From the NCBI RefSeq assembly GCF_011075055.1, contig NC_058152.1, positions 11,523,228-11,587,227 on the forward strand: DNA of 64,000 nucleotides, written 5' to 3'. Origin of the DNA: Mangifera indica (Eukaryota > Streptophyta > Magnoliopsida > Sapindales > Anacardiaceae). Below, one piece after another: positions 1-12,963 of this stretch. Within the stretch, counting starts at the first letter, position 1. Each line of letters begins with the position of its first letter. Both the position numbers and the translations under genes were made by a program. Under the pieces are notes generated by a model. It was not told the DNA's origin. It worked only from the letters and a program-made list of their open reading frames with translations, and did not search any database.

Positions 1-1672
1 TAAAATATTCTAATATTAGATAAAAAATGGTTCTATAAGAAATTTAATTTTTAATTGACAACACATGACAATAATATTTCAACTTTTTTATTTTTCAACA
101 AGGCATGACAATAATGTTTCAATTTTTTTATTTTGGAAATGATAAAAAGGCTGAAATCATAGACTAGCAAATTTATAGGAAAAATCATTAAAAATTGAAG
201 GCTCAAAAATTAACCTGACTTGATTTAACTCAAATTCGTTCAGGTAAACCTCAAGCTAGGTTTGAACCAAAAGGGTTAGTTCATTTTTGAAACTAAGTTA
301 AATTCGAATTGGAGTGAGTGTGGCTTGATCCAGCTCATGACCCATTAATTAATAATTTTCAATATGACTTTTCGAATTGGAGTGAGTGTGGCTTGATCCA
401 CCTCATGACCCATTAATTAATAATTTTCAATATGACTTATTAATCTAACTAGAACAAAAAAAAATTAAGTTAGGGTTGAATTATTTAATATAAAACCTAA
501 TTCGAATTGTTTTCAAATTAATCCACAACTGAATCAAGTTGCATTTAGGTTAACATAAAATCAACCCAAAATGATCAACATGCTTGATTCACCAACTTTC
601 CGATATTTTGTTGATGTTATGCCTTTTGAATCTTTTTCCATATTGCTTGTTTAAAAAAAAAAAATTGTAAACGACCTTTTGTCTCACATCTTTTGTTTAG
701 AAGATTTGTATTGTGCTATTATTAGATCGGGTAATCCTAAATAGTGAGAGACAATTATAGAACAGGGAAAGGCTATAAAAGAGTGTAATAGAGTATTTTG
801 GGATTCAATAATTGAAACAAGTTTCGTGTTTTCCCCCTATTAAAAAAACACACAGTTGTAAGGAGTTCTGTGACTTTTCTCGGCCAAAAAATCACATCAT
901 TAATTTGTAAGCAAGTTTGGATTAGACGAAATATTTATGTATATCTTAATTTGTTCACAAAGTTTAAAGTCTGACCTTACATGACTCTTACTATTGCGCC
1001 TGCAGATTTTGAATCTTTTGACACAATCTTCATCATTTACTAAGAACTTCCGAACTTCCATTAGAAAAAGGTGTCAATTCAATATGTAATACGAAATGTT
1101 TAAAAAATTATATTGTATACGTGATTTTTTTGATCAATAATAGATGGGACCTTCTAGAAAATGTCTCTTTCTTTCTTTGTCAACTTTAATTTTAGATAAA
1201 GAGAATTAGGAAAAAAACAAAAAAAGATTAGCAGGTTGCTAGGGAAGTCACAATATGTAGTTGGTTGCATTAATTGTGGTTAAGATATATTAAGTAATTA
1301 TTTAATCCAAGTTCAATGCCAACCGAGTCCGAATAAGGGTATGTTTAAATCCAAAAAATTGTTCAAGCTAACAATATGTAGTTGGGACTACTCCAGCCTG
1401 AGTTCTGACCCGTACAAATTTAGTCCTCGGGTCCAGCCATCATTTAATAGAAATCATCGAGGGTACCTCAAAAGAGAAAAGCATTGTGATAATGCAATTA
1501 TGTGAGTGGTCATGATCATTGAACTTATCTCCGTTTTATCCTTTTCGTCTGTCTAAAATACTTCACTGGCACCGGTTCCATCTATTTATTATGGTCTCTT
1601 AATTTGTCATCTCCATCGGAGAGAAGCAGCAAAGTTTTAGCCTTTAGAAATCAAAAGATTTGCAGCATAATC
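1..1672 (+). other. Non-coding leader upstream of the unit 1 P450
   Basis: AT-rich DNA with no credible gene. It includes a 68-bp tandem duplication (303-438) and degenerate repeat-like text near 200-560. The last few hundred bases should hold the P450 promoter and 5' UTR. A weak TATA-like stretch (ctatttatta) lies about 90 bp upstream of the start codon, but no promoter element is certain. The equivalent regions are 24934-26606 in unit 2 and 49858-51552 in unit 3. Confidence 0.5.
303..438. repeat. 68-bp tandem duplication (unit 1)
   Basis: Two adjacent 68-bp copies (303-370 and 371-438), each beginning ttcgaattggagtgag and ending in caatatgactt, differing at one position (ccagctc versus ccacctc). 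Unit 3 has a single copy here (near 50250-50320), so the duplication arose in the lineage of units 1 and 2. Confidence 0.85.
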
Positions 1673-3764
1673 ATGTCTTGGACTTGGACCTCACTTGCTC
1701 TTGTGGCCCTCTTCTTCTTCCTCCAAGCTTTGCTGTGGAAAAAAGATACAAAATCTAACCGATTGCCTCCAGGTCCAAGAGGGTTTCCCATTTTCGGAAG
1801 CCTTCATTTGTTAGGCAAGTTTCCTCACAGAGATTTTCAAAAACTTGCAAAAAAATATGGCCCCATCATGTTTATGCGCTTAGGCTTGATGCCAACAGTC
1901 GTAGTTTCATCACCTCAAGCTGCTGAACAGTTCCTGAAAACGCACGATCTTATTTTTGCCAGCAGGCCTGCTATTGAAGCTTCAAAGTATATTAGTTACG
2001 GGCATAAGAGTTTAGCCTTTTCTCCTTATGGGTCTTATTGGCGCACCGTCCGCAAGATGTGCACCTTGGAACTTCTTAGTATGGCTAAGATCAATGCTTT
2101 CCAGGCCATGAGAAAAGAAGAGCTTGATCTCTTGATTGAATATGTAAAAGAGGCTGCCGAAGATGGTGTTGCCGTTGATCTTACTGCAAAGGTGTCGTCT
2201 CTGAGCGCTGACATGACTTGTCGAATGGTTTTTGGGAAGAAATATATGGAGGAGGAGTTTCATGAGAAAGGGTTCAAGGCTGTGATCCAAGAGGCTTTGA
2301 CATTGGTAGCCATTCCAAATTTGGGTGATTACATCCCTCAAATTGCTTCACTTGATCTCCAGGGGCTGAGAAAGCGGATGAAGGCGGTTTCCAAGGTGTT
2401 TGATGCTTTCTTTGAAAAGATTATTGATGAGCATGTTCTATCCAAGGATGAAAAGAGAACCAAAGATTTTGTTGATGTCATGTTGAGCTTCTTGGGATCA
2501 GAAGAAACTGAGTACAAAATTAATCGAGAGCATATCAAAGCCATAATCTTGGTATAGTTTTGTTTCTTTTATGTTCTTGAAACATTTTAGTTTTTAAAAT
2601 GCTTCAAAATTGGTACAAAATGTTTGAGCGGTGTTTTAAAAGTATAAAGAAAATTTGACATATGATTATCTTGTTCTTATTTTTTATTAAATTAAAAATT
2701 GATTTTATATTTTATTCTATTTCATAATTTCAAATTATAAATATGATTTTTGTCCACTTTTTTTTCCAACATCTAAAACTTTTTTCATTTATAGTGTGTT
2801 AAAATTCATCTCTCCATATTTGACTTCTCTAATTGTTGGCCATCGCTCAAAAAGTTAATTTTGTCAAATTTGATTTACATTAATTATTTAGTTATAGGTT
2901 GATAAAGTTGATTAAATACACACCATATTATTACTAAAGTTTTTTTTTTTTAAAAGAAATATGCTTGCTGTATTTTTTTAAATAAAATTTGATATTTATA
3001 AAAAAACTCCAATATTTTTTATATTTGTATGTTTCTTCACGATTCTCTTCTCCATTTTTGAGAATATACTTCTCCGAATTTCCACGTTTCCTTCTCAGTT
3101 CTGCATGTTTAAAGCTAATGATTGTATTCTTTTTGGCTGGATATGATCAGGATATGCTTACAGCTGCAATGGACACTTCAGCTACTGCCGTAGAGTGGGC
3201 ACTTTCAGAACTCATGAAACATCCTGAAGAAATGAAGAAAGTACAGAAAGAACTGGAAACTGCCGTGGGACTGGACAGGATGTTTGAAGAATCAGATTTG
3301 GACAACCTGGAATACTTGGACATGGTTGTGAAAGAAACCCTCAGGCTCCATCCTGTAGGCCCTTTATTACTCCCCCATGAATCTGTGGAAGATTGCACAA
3401 TAAATGGCTACCACATACCCAAGAAATCACGAGTTGTTATAAATGCATGGGCAATCGGAAGAGATCCAGAAGCCTGGACCGATCCTGAGAAGTTTTGGCC
3501 GGAAAGGTTTGTCAGTAGTAACATTGATCTTCGCGGTCGAGACTTTCAGCTTATCCCATTTGGTTCCCTGGAATGCAGTTGGGACTCACTGTGGTGAAGC
3601 AAGTGGTAGCACAGCTTGTGCATTGCTTTGATTGGGAGCTTCCGGATGGGATGCTGCCGAGTGAATTGGACATGAGTGAGGAGTTTGGTCTTGTGATTCC
3701 TCGAGCTAAGCATCTCTTGGCTGTTCCTACTTATCGTCTGAAAATAAATGATAATAGGCTCTGA
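1673..3764 (+). pseudogene. CYP71-clan cytochrome P450 (CYP736A-like), heme motif deleted
   Basis: Plant microsomal P450 in two exons: 1673-2551 (donor GT at 2552) and 3151-3764 (acceptor AG at 3149-3150). The start at 1673 gives a normal signal anchor (hydrophobic residues about 6-22) before the proline hinge PPGP (32-35); an upstream in-frame TTG is not used. Visible motifs are the C-helix WR (SYWRTVRK, near 118), the I-helix core AAMDTS (298-303), the K-helix ETLR (355-358) and PERF (410-413). Between 3567 and 3568 a 16-bp segment present in unit 3 is missing. This removes the heme-ligand cysteine and shifts the frame, ending translation at 3597 after about 441 residues. The original tail remains out of frame down to the old stop at 3762-3764. 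The CYP736A label is from memory of the [11 protein letters not shown]-helix; CYP71 clan is certain, the substrate unknown. Confidence 0.9.
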
Positions 3765-6700
3765 AAAGGAGTAACATTATAAGGTTCTTAAATTCAGCTT
3801 AACTTCAATTTCTGAAACTGTTTTCATTTTTCTTATGTAATGCGATAATCCTGCGTTTACTTTGCATTAATCTAATAGAAACATATAAGATATTCAAAGA
3901 AACTTGTTTATGCTACTTTGTTTTCCTTCTCAAGTCGCGACTTTTTTCCATTTTCAACCTGCCGGATAAGTCTCTCTCCTGCACTTTGTTTATGCTTCTG
4001 CAGGATGAGAAACTCATGAAAGCTGTGATAGAAGTGGATTTGATCCAAGTCAAACCTATAATAGTTTGAGCTTGGATAGAAACCATAATGTCCAACTGGT
4101 AATCAATACCATCGGAAAGCTACTAGTGGGGACACAGGAGTAAGTAATATTATCAGCAAAATAAATAATGTTAGTAATGAATAAAATAGTCAATCTTGAG
4201 TTTTCAAGCTGAATGGACTAGCTTATCCACTCCTCCAGATAACTCCACCTTCATAAAACTTTCTCTTCATAACTGATAGAAATCATGGTGGCATATGAGA
4301 ATCAGATGATGGTGATCGACGATCCTTTCGAAATTCTGACTAAGATCAGGCCATCTCTTCAAATTATGGGCCATCATGTTCTTGAAAGCCTAGCTGGTGG
4401 AGCCATATGCCAATTTGTGGTCCAAGAACTTGATCTGGAAAGCTTGTGGGGGTTCTTGACCCTACAAAGGTGAATTTCTAGCCGGTTTTGAACTTTATTA
4501 TACTTTTTGGCCATATGGCTAATTCCCACTCAAGGTTTGATAACAAGCCTAAATTTTATTTACTCCAAAATTAAAATTTTCAGACCAAACAATCAGGTTT
4601 AGGACTTGTCCCACTCAATTAAATGACCTATTGCCAGAATAAATTGTGAATAGTATTATAAGAGTGAAAATGTCATATTTTAAAATTTAACATATTGTTT
4701 TAATAAGCCTAATTGAGACACCTATTGTCAAAACTAAATTTGACAAATTGTTTTATTAAATTTAATAGTTAGGTAAGAAAATAGTTTTTTTAAATTTAAA
4801 AATTAAGAATCATCATTTTATCAAACCTTAGAAAATAGTCTTTCTGCCTATTTAATATAATTTTAATAGTTTAAAAAATGATAATTATACTCTTAAGGAA
4901 CATAACAAAACAAATTTAAAATATAAATATTATATTATAAACTATTGCAACTATAATTATATTTTAAAAATACGTGAGGTGAGTATAAAATATCAATTTG
5001 CCTATAATAGGTTTTAAAAAAGATATTAACAACCCTGTATAGTGTATGTAAAATATAAGACCACAATAAACTAGTGTTTCAAACAATACAGAGAATTCAA
5101 ATATGGCAGCATATAACATTATTATAGTGCGATCAACATCATTCCACGGTCCAGAAAAACCAAACACCAGCAACATATAGAAGTCCAGCAAATAAATCTA
5201 TGCCAGGGAAGAAAGTACAGAAAACATTGGATGACGGTCACCGGAAAATTCGTGTCCACCGACCAAGTTGCTAGCTAAATCATTACGTGTGTGTTCAAGA
5301 TCAACCCTGTCTGAAAACACGATGAATAACATATTGTTCGGAACTTGATGAAATCAACTTGCAGCTTAATTTTGGAATAAGAAACAATAATTTTAACAAT
5401 TATTTTATTTTGAAATTGTTAAAATCTAGAAGGATTTTACTTTGAAAAAAAAAAAAGAACAATAACTTCTCTCTAAGATTCGGAGAGCACAGTAAACACC
5501 TTCTCTCACAAAGTGTCTAAAGATATTTTGGGAGAATACAACAAAAAGCAAAGACTGATGTTGTGATGGATTTGAAGAAATGAAGATGATATTTTTAAGG
5601 CAACCATGACCTCCAAAGAGCAATACTATATGTACATATTTTGAGCACATAATTTTAGGGATTATATTAATAATTTACCTATACTAAAATTAAAAACTTT
5701 TCAAAGCTAAGGAGAGTCAGCTGATCCCTTGACAGCTACTCCTAAATTATTATCTCTCCAATGTTTTCTACTCAATTAATTACCGTACTACTTGTTTCCA
5801 CCATCTAAATATAGTTTTTGGTAAACCAATATATTACCTTGCCTAAATTCATTGTTCAAAATTGTAGGCCAATTAATTACAATTCATGCTTGTAAAATCT
5901 TTTGTAAAAGTTTACATGCAAGCCATGTGAAACTGGCTTTCACATTTCATTTCAACACATCAGCGAAAGAAAGCTACTTTAAAAATTCTTAAATAGAATA
6001 GAGAACAGCAGAGCATAGGGCATAAATCTAGATTCTGAAGGTGACATATCCTGAAACCATTGAATTATTATTATTTTTTTGGTAAGTAACCATTGAATTA
6101 TTATGCAAGACACCACTACAACTATACATAATACCATGAACAATGTTATGTACATCTAATTTTGAGTATTTAATTAGATGTTTAGATTATATATCATCAT
6201 ATGATTTAGTGATAAACTAACATTTAATAACATCATGACATATTATCCAGATATCTAATTGAATATTTAAAATTAAGTGTACATAGTTTGACTTTAATAC
6301 AATAAAGAAAGTTCTAATAACTTTAGGAACAACATGAATAAAGCATGCACTAAAATATGAATAAAAACCTGAATTTAAACCTAAATGGATACTCACTATT
6401 AAGGTGCACGTGTGTACACATACACACATATATATAATATAATTTTGATGTTATGGTCAAATTTTCGGTTCAGCTGGTTGGGCAAGAGATGCCCATATCT
6501 ATATCCATATCTATATACGTATAAACATATTAAAGCCCCTGCATATTAAAATCCATCACCTTATATAATAAGCTCGCAAGGAGATTTCAAGCTCCAAGTT
6601 TCACTCAGGCCCTGGCCAGTCCATGCGATTGCGATGCTGACGGTGTGCTAAAATTTTGCGCCCGATATACCCTGAACTGTAAAATACAATGAATATTTAC

Positions 6701-6923
6701 ATCAATACGAGAATGCAAGATCAGTTTCCAAGCATTAAGACTTATGAATGAAAATACAACTGTATTTACAAATAAATTGTACAAACTTTTCTGTAAACAA
6801 TAAGGTGATAGTTTGTAATTGATTACTTTTTATCTCACTTTAAAATTATCTAATCAGATATTATCACATTAGATTGTCTAAATAAATTTGCACAATATAT
6901 GCAGATAAGTTGAATCCAACTTA
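3765..6923. other. Intergenic DNA, P450 to TNL (unit 1)
   Basis: AT-rich and mostly featureless. A 62-codon open frame at 4285-4473 (+) persists in all three units but shows more replacement than silent change against unit 3, so it looks neutral; I do not recognise it. A short frame after a good splice acceptor (about 4003-4068, +, beginning DEKLMKAV) and a minus-strand tail near 5205-5340 could be old exon fragments, also unrecognised. The counterparts are 28699-31857 and 53620-56964. Confidence 0.5.
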
Positions 6924-9900
6924 CTAGTCTCTTTGTATTGGAGGCTTGTATATTTCTGCATGAGAGGACCAAGTATCCAACATTTCGAATGATTTGCTTT
7001 CGTCCATTTCTTCATGTTTCACGCAGAAAAAGAAAAAGCACCTCAAGCAGGCATTTATAACATCTGGAAATCTCAAGTCTCTCTCCACTGTTGTAGCTGT
7101 TTTATCTTTGGCGTACAGAAATCTCACGCCACAGTTCTTCAGTTTGCTTTTTTTCCTGCAGTTATTACTTCCATGCTCAACAAAGAACTCCATGTAGCCT
7201 TGCTATCCAAACTGGCTGTAAGCAAGTCCAGGGCCATGATTTCATAGTCATATCCTAAGAATAAATGATCTCCTGATTCAATAGCCTCTTCTGATTCAAT
7301 AACTTCATGCCCTTCTTCATTAAACAAGCAGCCAGCTGAAACGATCTCCTCATTGACTACCAGAAAACAACGAACTTGCAAAGCTTCAGCCTCTTCGTAG
7401 TCCCGGAATGATGCAGCAGCGCAAAAAGCAAAACCAATTAAATCATCATTAAGCCAATCCGTTGGAAGCTCTATATAACCTGTCTGACTTGTAAAAGGAA
7501 ACCAATCCGGAATTTCGCTTCCAGGGTAACACATTGACCCCTTTGGTAGGCTATATCCCTTTGGCAGGTTAATCCTTGACAGCGATGTTGTGTTTTCCTG
7601 TGCCAAGAAAATCATCAACTTCTAGCCTTATTAAACATATCATTTAGAGCAATGCGATGGGTATTTACTTTGAGTATACAAATGAGTCCACATAGCAGCG
7701 AAACAGTCCACCAGATTTAGATGCTCCAGTTTGTGGCAGGCTGGCAACTGGGACAGTAGCGAAACCGGTGACTTTTGATGCCCACATCGCAGGAACGATA
7801 ATTTCTTCAGGTTGTTCAAACAAGTTAGAGTCAATGAAGGTATATCTGTTATACCAATTCCCTCGACTTCAATTTCCTCCAGGGCCTTCAAATTCTTGAG
7901 GCCATCAGGCAATCTGTCGATTTTCGAAGAGCCGGAAAGATAAAGACATTGAAGAGATTTAAACTTACCAATGCTCTCTGGGAGACTCTTTAGTCTTAAA
8001 CAATTTTTGAGACTCAATTTCAGGAGAGTGGATAGATGCACTAATGGCGGCAGTTCTTCAATTGCAGTTCCATCTAAATATAACTCTTCTACACTACCAG
8101 GGATGTACGGAACCGCTTCAATCTTTGGACAATTGGAGAGAATAACTACTCGAGGATTTTCTGACCCACCAATACTCTCGGGGAGACTTTCCAGCTTCAA
8201 ACAATTCTCAAGACTCAATATTTTTAAACTGGAAAGATGCTTCAATAAGGGCAATTCTTTTATTGCAGTTCCATCTCAATATAACTTTTCTACCGTCTCA
8301 GGGATATATGGAACTATTTTGAGATTTGAACAGTCGGAGAGGACAAGTTTTCGAAGACATTTCCAACTGGCGTTGATCTGAAGACTTTCAAAGCTTTTAC
8401 ATTGTTGTCGATTCAAGAGAACAAGCTTACTGAGACCACAGATAGACGAGAAACCCTCCTGCAAATTTGTACAACCTTGTAGAATCAAGCTCACAAGATT
8501 CAGCCGAATAATTAAACCAGCAAAGGTACCTTAGCTCAGAGAAATCAGATTCCAGGTCTTCAAAACCATATGCCTTGTTACCGCTGGTGAAGCCGTAGGC
8601 TTCCAGGAACCTCAGGTTATACGTCTTCTGGAAAGCTTTTGGTTGTAAATGTATCTCTCTTGACATATCCAAACTTATGCTTTGAATAACATTTTACCCC
8701 TAAAAATAAAAAACACGTTGACAATATATTAGTTTGAACATTATAAGACATTTTACTCGTTGTTAATGCACAGAACTTTATTAAAAATATAAATAAAAAA
8801 TTAGTGTTTCGACTCTCATCATATTTTTGGTTAAAACCGAAAAGATATTATTCTCACCCCACAACCGAGTATGTTTGCTGGGATCATCAACAGATTTTTG
8901 TCAAACAATTTCTCTGCCCATATCTTGAAGTAAATCATGCATTGTTATAATGTTGGATGGGGTAGTGATGGGAGACTTTTGAATGAGAACATTTATACAA
9001 CTATGTGAGACAAAGCCACAAGAATCCAAGACCTCCTCCAAAAGATATCCTTCACAACCTCTAAAGAAACATGAAATATCTAAAAATACTTCTTGTTGTT
9101 TGTAATCTAACCCATCATCACTCACTTTGAAGACCCTTTGGATATCCTTATGAGGACTTTTCTTCAAGTTTTGTAAAACGCCTTCCCAATCTTGCTTTGT
9201 CCTCTTGAATAGAGAGGACCCTAAATTTTTAAGAGCTACTAGAACACCTTTAGCATATGCTACTGCCCTTGATGATAGCTTAGAATAATCTTCTGTTGGG
9301 TCGCTTTCTCCAAATGCATATTTGTTAAAAAGCTGAAAAGCTTCATCCCTAGACATTTCTTCCATCTTGATTATGTGTATGGGATCCACACCACATTTTA
9401 TTAGAACTTGCTCATCCCTTGTTGTTATGATTATTCGACTTTCAGAGTCCAGGTAATCAAAATCCTCGATTAAACATTCCATTTGTTCTAACTTTGTCAC
9501 ATCATCGAAAACAATAAGAGCACAACCAAGCCTTCTTTTTTGTGAGGTGAATCCGATATTGGGATTTTTGTCCCCGAAAACTTTAGAACTAAGTCTTTGG
9601 CGCAAGTCATTTAAGCCCTCACTTTTCTCTCATTCTTCTCTAATATTCCGAATGAAGTAAGAAGCGTCAAACTTTTTAGATATCTTTCTGAATATAGCAC
9701 CAACAAGAGTTGTCTTGCCTACACCTCTAATGCCCCAAATTCCTAACTTGCGAACATTGGACGATAATAAATTTTCAATTTTCTCAATCTTTGAGTCCAA
9801 CCTTACAAGGTTGTAGTTGTCAATTACCAAGTACTCATCATTCAGTTTCTTCAAAATATCCTCAACAATATCGTTTACAAGTGTTGATTCATCTCTAAAC

Positions 9901-10585
9901 AAAAAAAATGAAACAATACTAAAAATCAGATAAATAAAAAAGATTGTGTTAAATAAGTGATCAAAGATTTATGAAAAATGTATGGATAGAGTATTAAACT
10001 CCTCTATTGCCCTAAATTATATAATATAAGGTTGGCATATAACAAAGAACTGTCATGAAATGAACTAATATATTTTCTTATTAAAAAAATTAATGTTCAA
10101 TTGCTCCAAACTTTGGATTTAAACATAAATGATAATCACTAGCAAAACGTACGAATATAAATGAGATCTGCCAACTGATGAAGATCAGTGGTCAACTAAT
10201 ACAAAAGAAATGAAAATGCAGTTTCTTGTAAGGTCACATAGTCAATATGATGCGTTTTATTATTGCAATTTTAATAACAAAACGCAACGTATTGGTAGCA
10301 GATTATACAAGGATATGGATATCATTTATATATATAATATTACTCTTATTTAATGTATTTTATTTTTTTAATTATATGTTAAAGAATATAATATTTTTCT
10401 TGCGGCAAAGGAATGCAATTGTTAGTAGGAAACTTTCTTTTTTAAATTAGAATTAGTTTTCCTATCGTTATTGACCCTGATGAAGCCATTTATAGGCTAA
10501 GGTGGACCTAAGCTATCCCTCAATATTTCATACAATTTAATTACCCCACTCAAAAAATTATTTACAACAATATAGTGGTATATAT

Positions 10586-11230
10586 GCTCCGAGTTGATGC
10601 AGTTTGAGAATTTTTTCAAATTAAACTGAAAAAATAATTTAAAAAATTTCTAAACCAAGCTAAATCATTTTAGATTTCAAACAAAATTAAACCAAATTGA
10701 AAAATACAGTTTGATTTGATTTGAATTATGGTTTAAACCGTAGTTATCAATAACGTACGATACATGATACGTATTTTACGATATGATATGATATGATACA
10801 AGTGAAAAATCATATGTATCATAAGATATATCATATTAATATGATATAACAGATATATTTTACGATATAATTTGTATTTCTGATATGAATTGATACACTA
10901 TTTTAAAGAAAAAAATATGTGATTTGTGTGTTCATAAAAAATTTACAAATGTTAAGAGTGTTTGTGATATTTTTCAAAATGATGATGTGTTAATAATAAT
11001 TTTTTTATTATTTTATTAATATTTTATTTTTTAAAATGTGCTTCATACAAAACGATACATAATATATGGTATAAAAAATTATAATTTATGGTTTGAAAAT
11101 CGCCTAAACCATAACCTAATTTGAAAAAATGATTTGAAAAATTTTTAACTCAAACCAAACCATTTTACAAACCAAACCAAATTGAACTACAAGGTTTTAT
11201 AGTTTGAATCAAATTATGCACACTCGTACA
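10586..11230. repeat. AT-rich dispersed-repeat-like insertion in TNL intron 1 (unit 1)
   Basis: Compositionally distinct block within the long first TNL intron. Its outer arms are rich in aaaccaaacc/tttgatttg words in opposite orientations, with loosely inverted termini (CGAGT...GCAGTTTGA at the left; the complement of the right end reads CGAGTGTGCATAATTTGA). Nested inside is a second repeat of gatacgta/gatatgatat words. This resembles common plant non-autonomous inverted-repeat elements, but I cannot assign a family. It is present in all three units, so it is old. Confidence 0.45.
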
Positions 11231-12481
11231 ACAATATGCTAAATTCATATTTGACTTGATTCAGTACTATGGCCTAAAAGAAGCTACATGAAATTTTAGA
11301 TTAGAAAACAAAATGCCAAATGACTACTTCCCACCTAAGGTCAGATGAAATGACATGATTCTCACCCCTTTAGGTTGAAAGAGTCAATTTCCCACATATC
11401 TATCAAAATCAATTATTAATTTTTACTATTAAAAAGTATTTATTCTATTTTTTTTTTTCAAATATTAAAATTGAAGTGTGTTGTGGGGGTGTCAATGTTA
11501 ATTTTTAAAAATTCACTAAGGAAAAATGAATATCTTTCCTTTCTGATTCAAAAAATTATCATATTTACCTCATATATTTAAAGGGTGGGAATATATCACC
11601 TCATCAAATCTTGAGTGGGACACAGTCATTTGGCCTAGATAAAAAAACACATTTGATACAAACTTAATAAATTAAGGTTTTAATAAAGGATAAATTCTTT
11701 ATTACCTAATAAATAATATTCTATTTTTATAGGCTTTCCCGTGTCGGTGTGATTTCTTTTATCACGTATTCAGAAGATTATAATTGTATTGATAAAAAAA
11801 ATATTAATATTATGATTATTAAAAAAAAAAAACTATTTATCAATAAAGTAAAGGTTAAAGCAATGGAAAAAAAAAAAGCTATTTGAGACTTGGAAGAATT
11901 TATCGATCAGCAAAGGAGAACAGTTTGAACTATAATAAAGACCACAGTGTTATCTGAAACATTATGATCTTATAAAATAAATTGAATAAAACTAATATGG
12001 ATAAACCGATTTTATTAACGTATCCATACAAATTGAGATTAAATTTATATGGAAAAGTCTATAAAATTTGTTTATATGTTCAATATTTCTCAAATAAAAT
12101 AGCCAGAAGTGATAATAAATTAACCATTACCTAGTGTTATTTGAACAAAGCCACCCAGGCTGCTTGTTTCCGTCAAAGCAGTCTTCCATCTTTGCAACAA
12201 CCCTGGATCTTTAACCTTAAAACGATCTTCAAGCTGGGAAAATGCCTTTCCAAATTCTCCCTCTTGATGCCTTACATCTGATGGATCTACGCGATAAAAG
12301 ATCGGAATTACAATCTGACCGTACTTGTTCTTGCATTCAAGGATCTTTTCAAGTTCTCTGAGACACCAGCTTGAAGAACCGTACCCTTCAGAGAAAATGA
12401 TAACTGAGATCTTTGACTGTTCGATTGCAGTCAGAAGAGCTGGAGAATCATCTTCTCCTCTGTTAAGTTTATAATCAGTGA

Positions 12482-12963
12482 GGGTGCATTTGGTTAAAGG
12501 TTTTTAAGATTACTTTAGTAATCTATCTTTTATTCCCTTGTTTGGTTTGTCAGTAATAAAATATTACAGTAATCTTCTATTATCAATGCTGAAGTGGTAG
12601 GTAATATAGGTGGTAATCTGATTACCACCTTCACCTTAGGTATTTAAAAATTACTGGGATAATCTTGAGTTTATTATAGAAAAATTATTATTTATTAATT
12701 TTTTGAGATAAAAATAAATTTATTTTTAATTAATATGACAAATAATATAAAAAATATTTAAAAATAATTATATTTAAGGGTATTTAAGTAAAATATTTTA
12801 CTAGTAATCTTTTATTATCTTTAACCAAATACAATAAGTATTTATACCTATCAAATTTTATCAAACATAATAATCATTTATATCCAGTAATCTTCTAAGT
12901 AATCTATCTTCAAGGTAATCTTTCTATTTTAGTAATTAAATATTATCCAAACCAAACGCCTCC
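12482..12963. mobile_element. 482-bp MITE (PIF/Harbinger, Tourist-like) inside the TIR exon, unit 1
   Basis: AT-rich non-coding element with imperfect terminal inverted repeats GGGTGCATTTGGTT (left) and, read from the right end, GGAGGCGTTTGGTT (11 of 14 match). It is flanked by a 3-bp direct repeat TGA (12479-12481 and 12964-12966). The subterminal regions repeat the words agtaatctatctt and gattac. Removing the element and one TGA leaves a continuous TIR frame across the site (NINTF joined to TDYKLNRG), which supports exact insertion into an exon. The 3-bp duplication and GTTTGGTT termini fit PIF/Harbinger MITEs; the family call is inference. Confidence 0.8.

Noticed and set aside
1604..1672. 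23-residue N-terminal extension of the P450
   Set aside because: It begins with TTG, is not hydrophobic and precedes a standard signal anchor starting at the ATG 1673.
4285..4473. 62-codon frame conserved in three units
   Set aside because: Against unit 3 most changes are replacements, there are no recognisable motifs, and its survival is explained by recent duplication.
4964..5191. 75-codon hydrophobic minus-strand frame
   Set aside because: AT-rich DNA easily gives such frames; the frame is not kept in unit 3.
7971..8381. 136-codon plus-strand frame inside the TNL
   Set aside because: Antisense shadow of the LRR region, which has clear leucine-rich repeats on the minus strand.
10247..10450. 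67-codon hydrophobic plus-strand frame in TNL intron 1
   Set aside because: Composition matches the AT-rich surroundings and no motif is visible; present in unit 3 only because the DNA is shared.
10740..10870. Possible CRISPR-like or regulatory array of gatatgatat words
   Set aside because: A plant nuclear low-complexity AT repeat without unique spacers of regular length.
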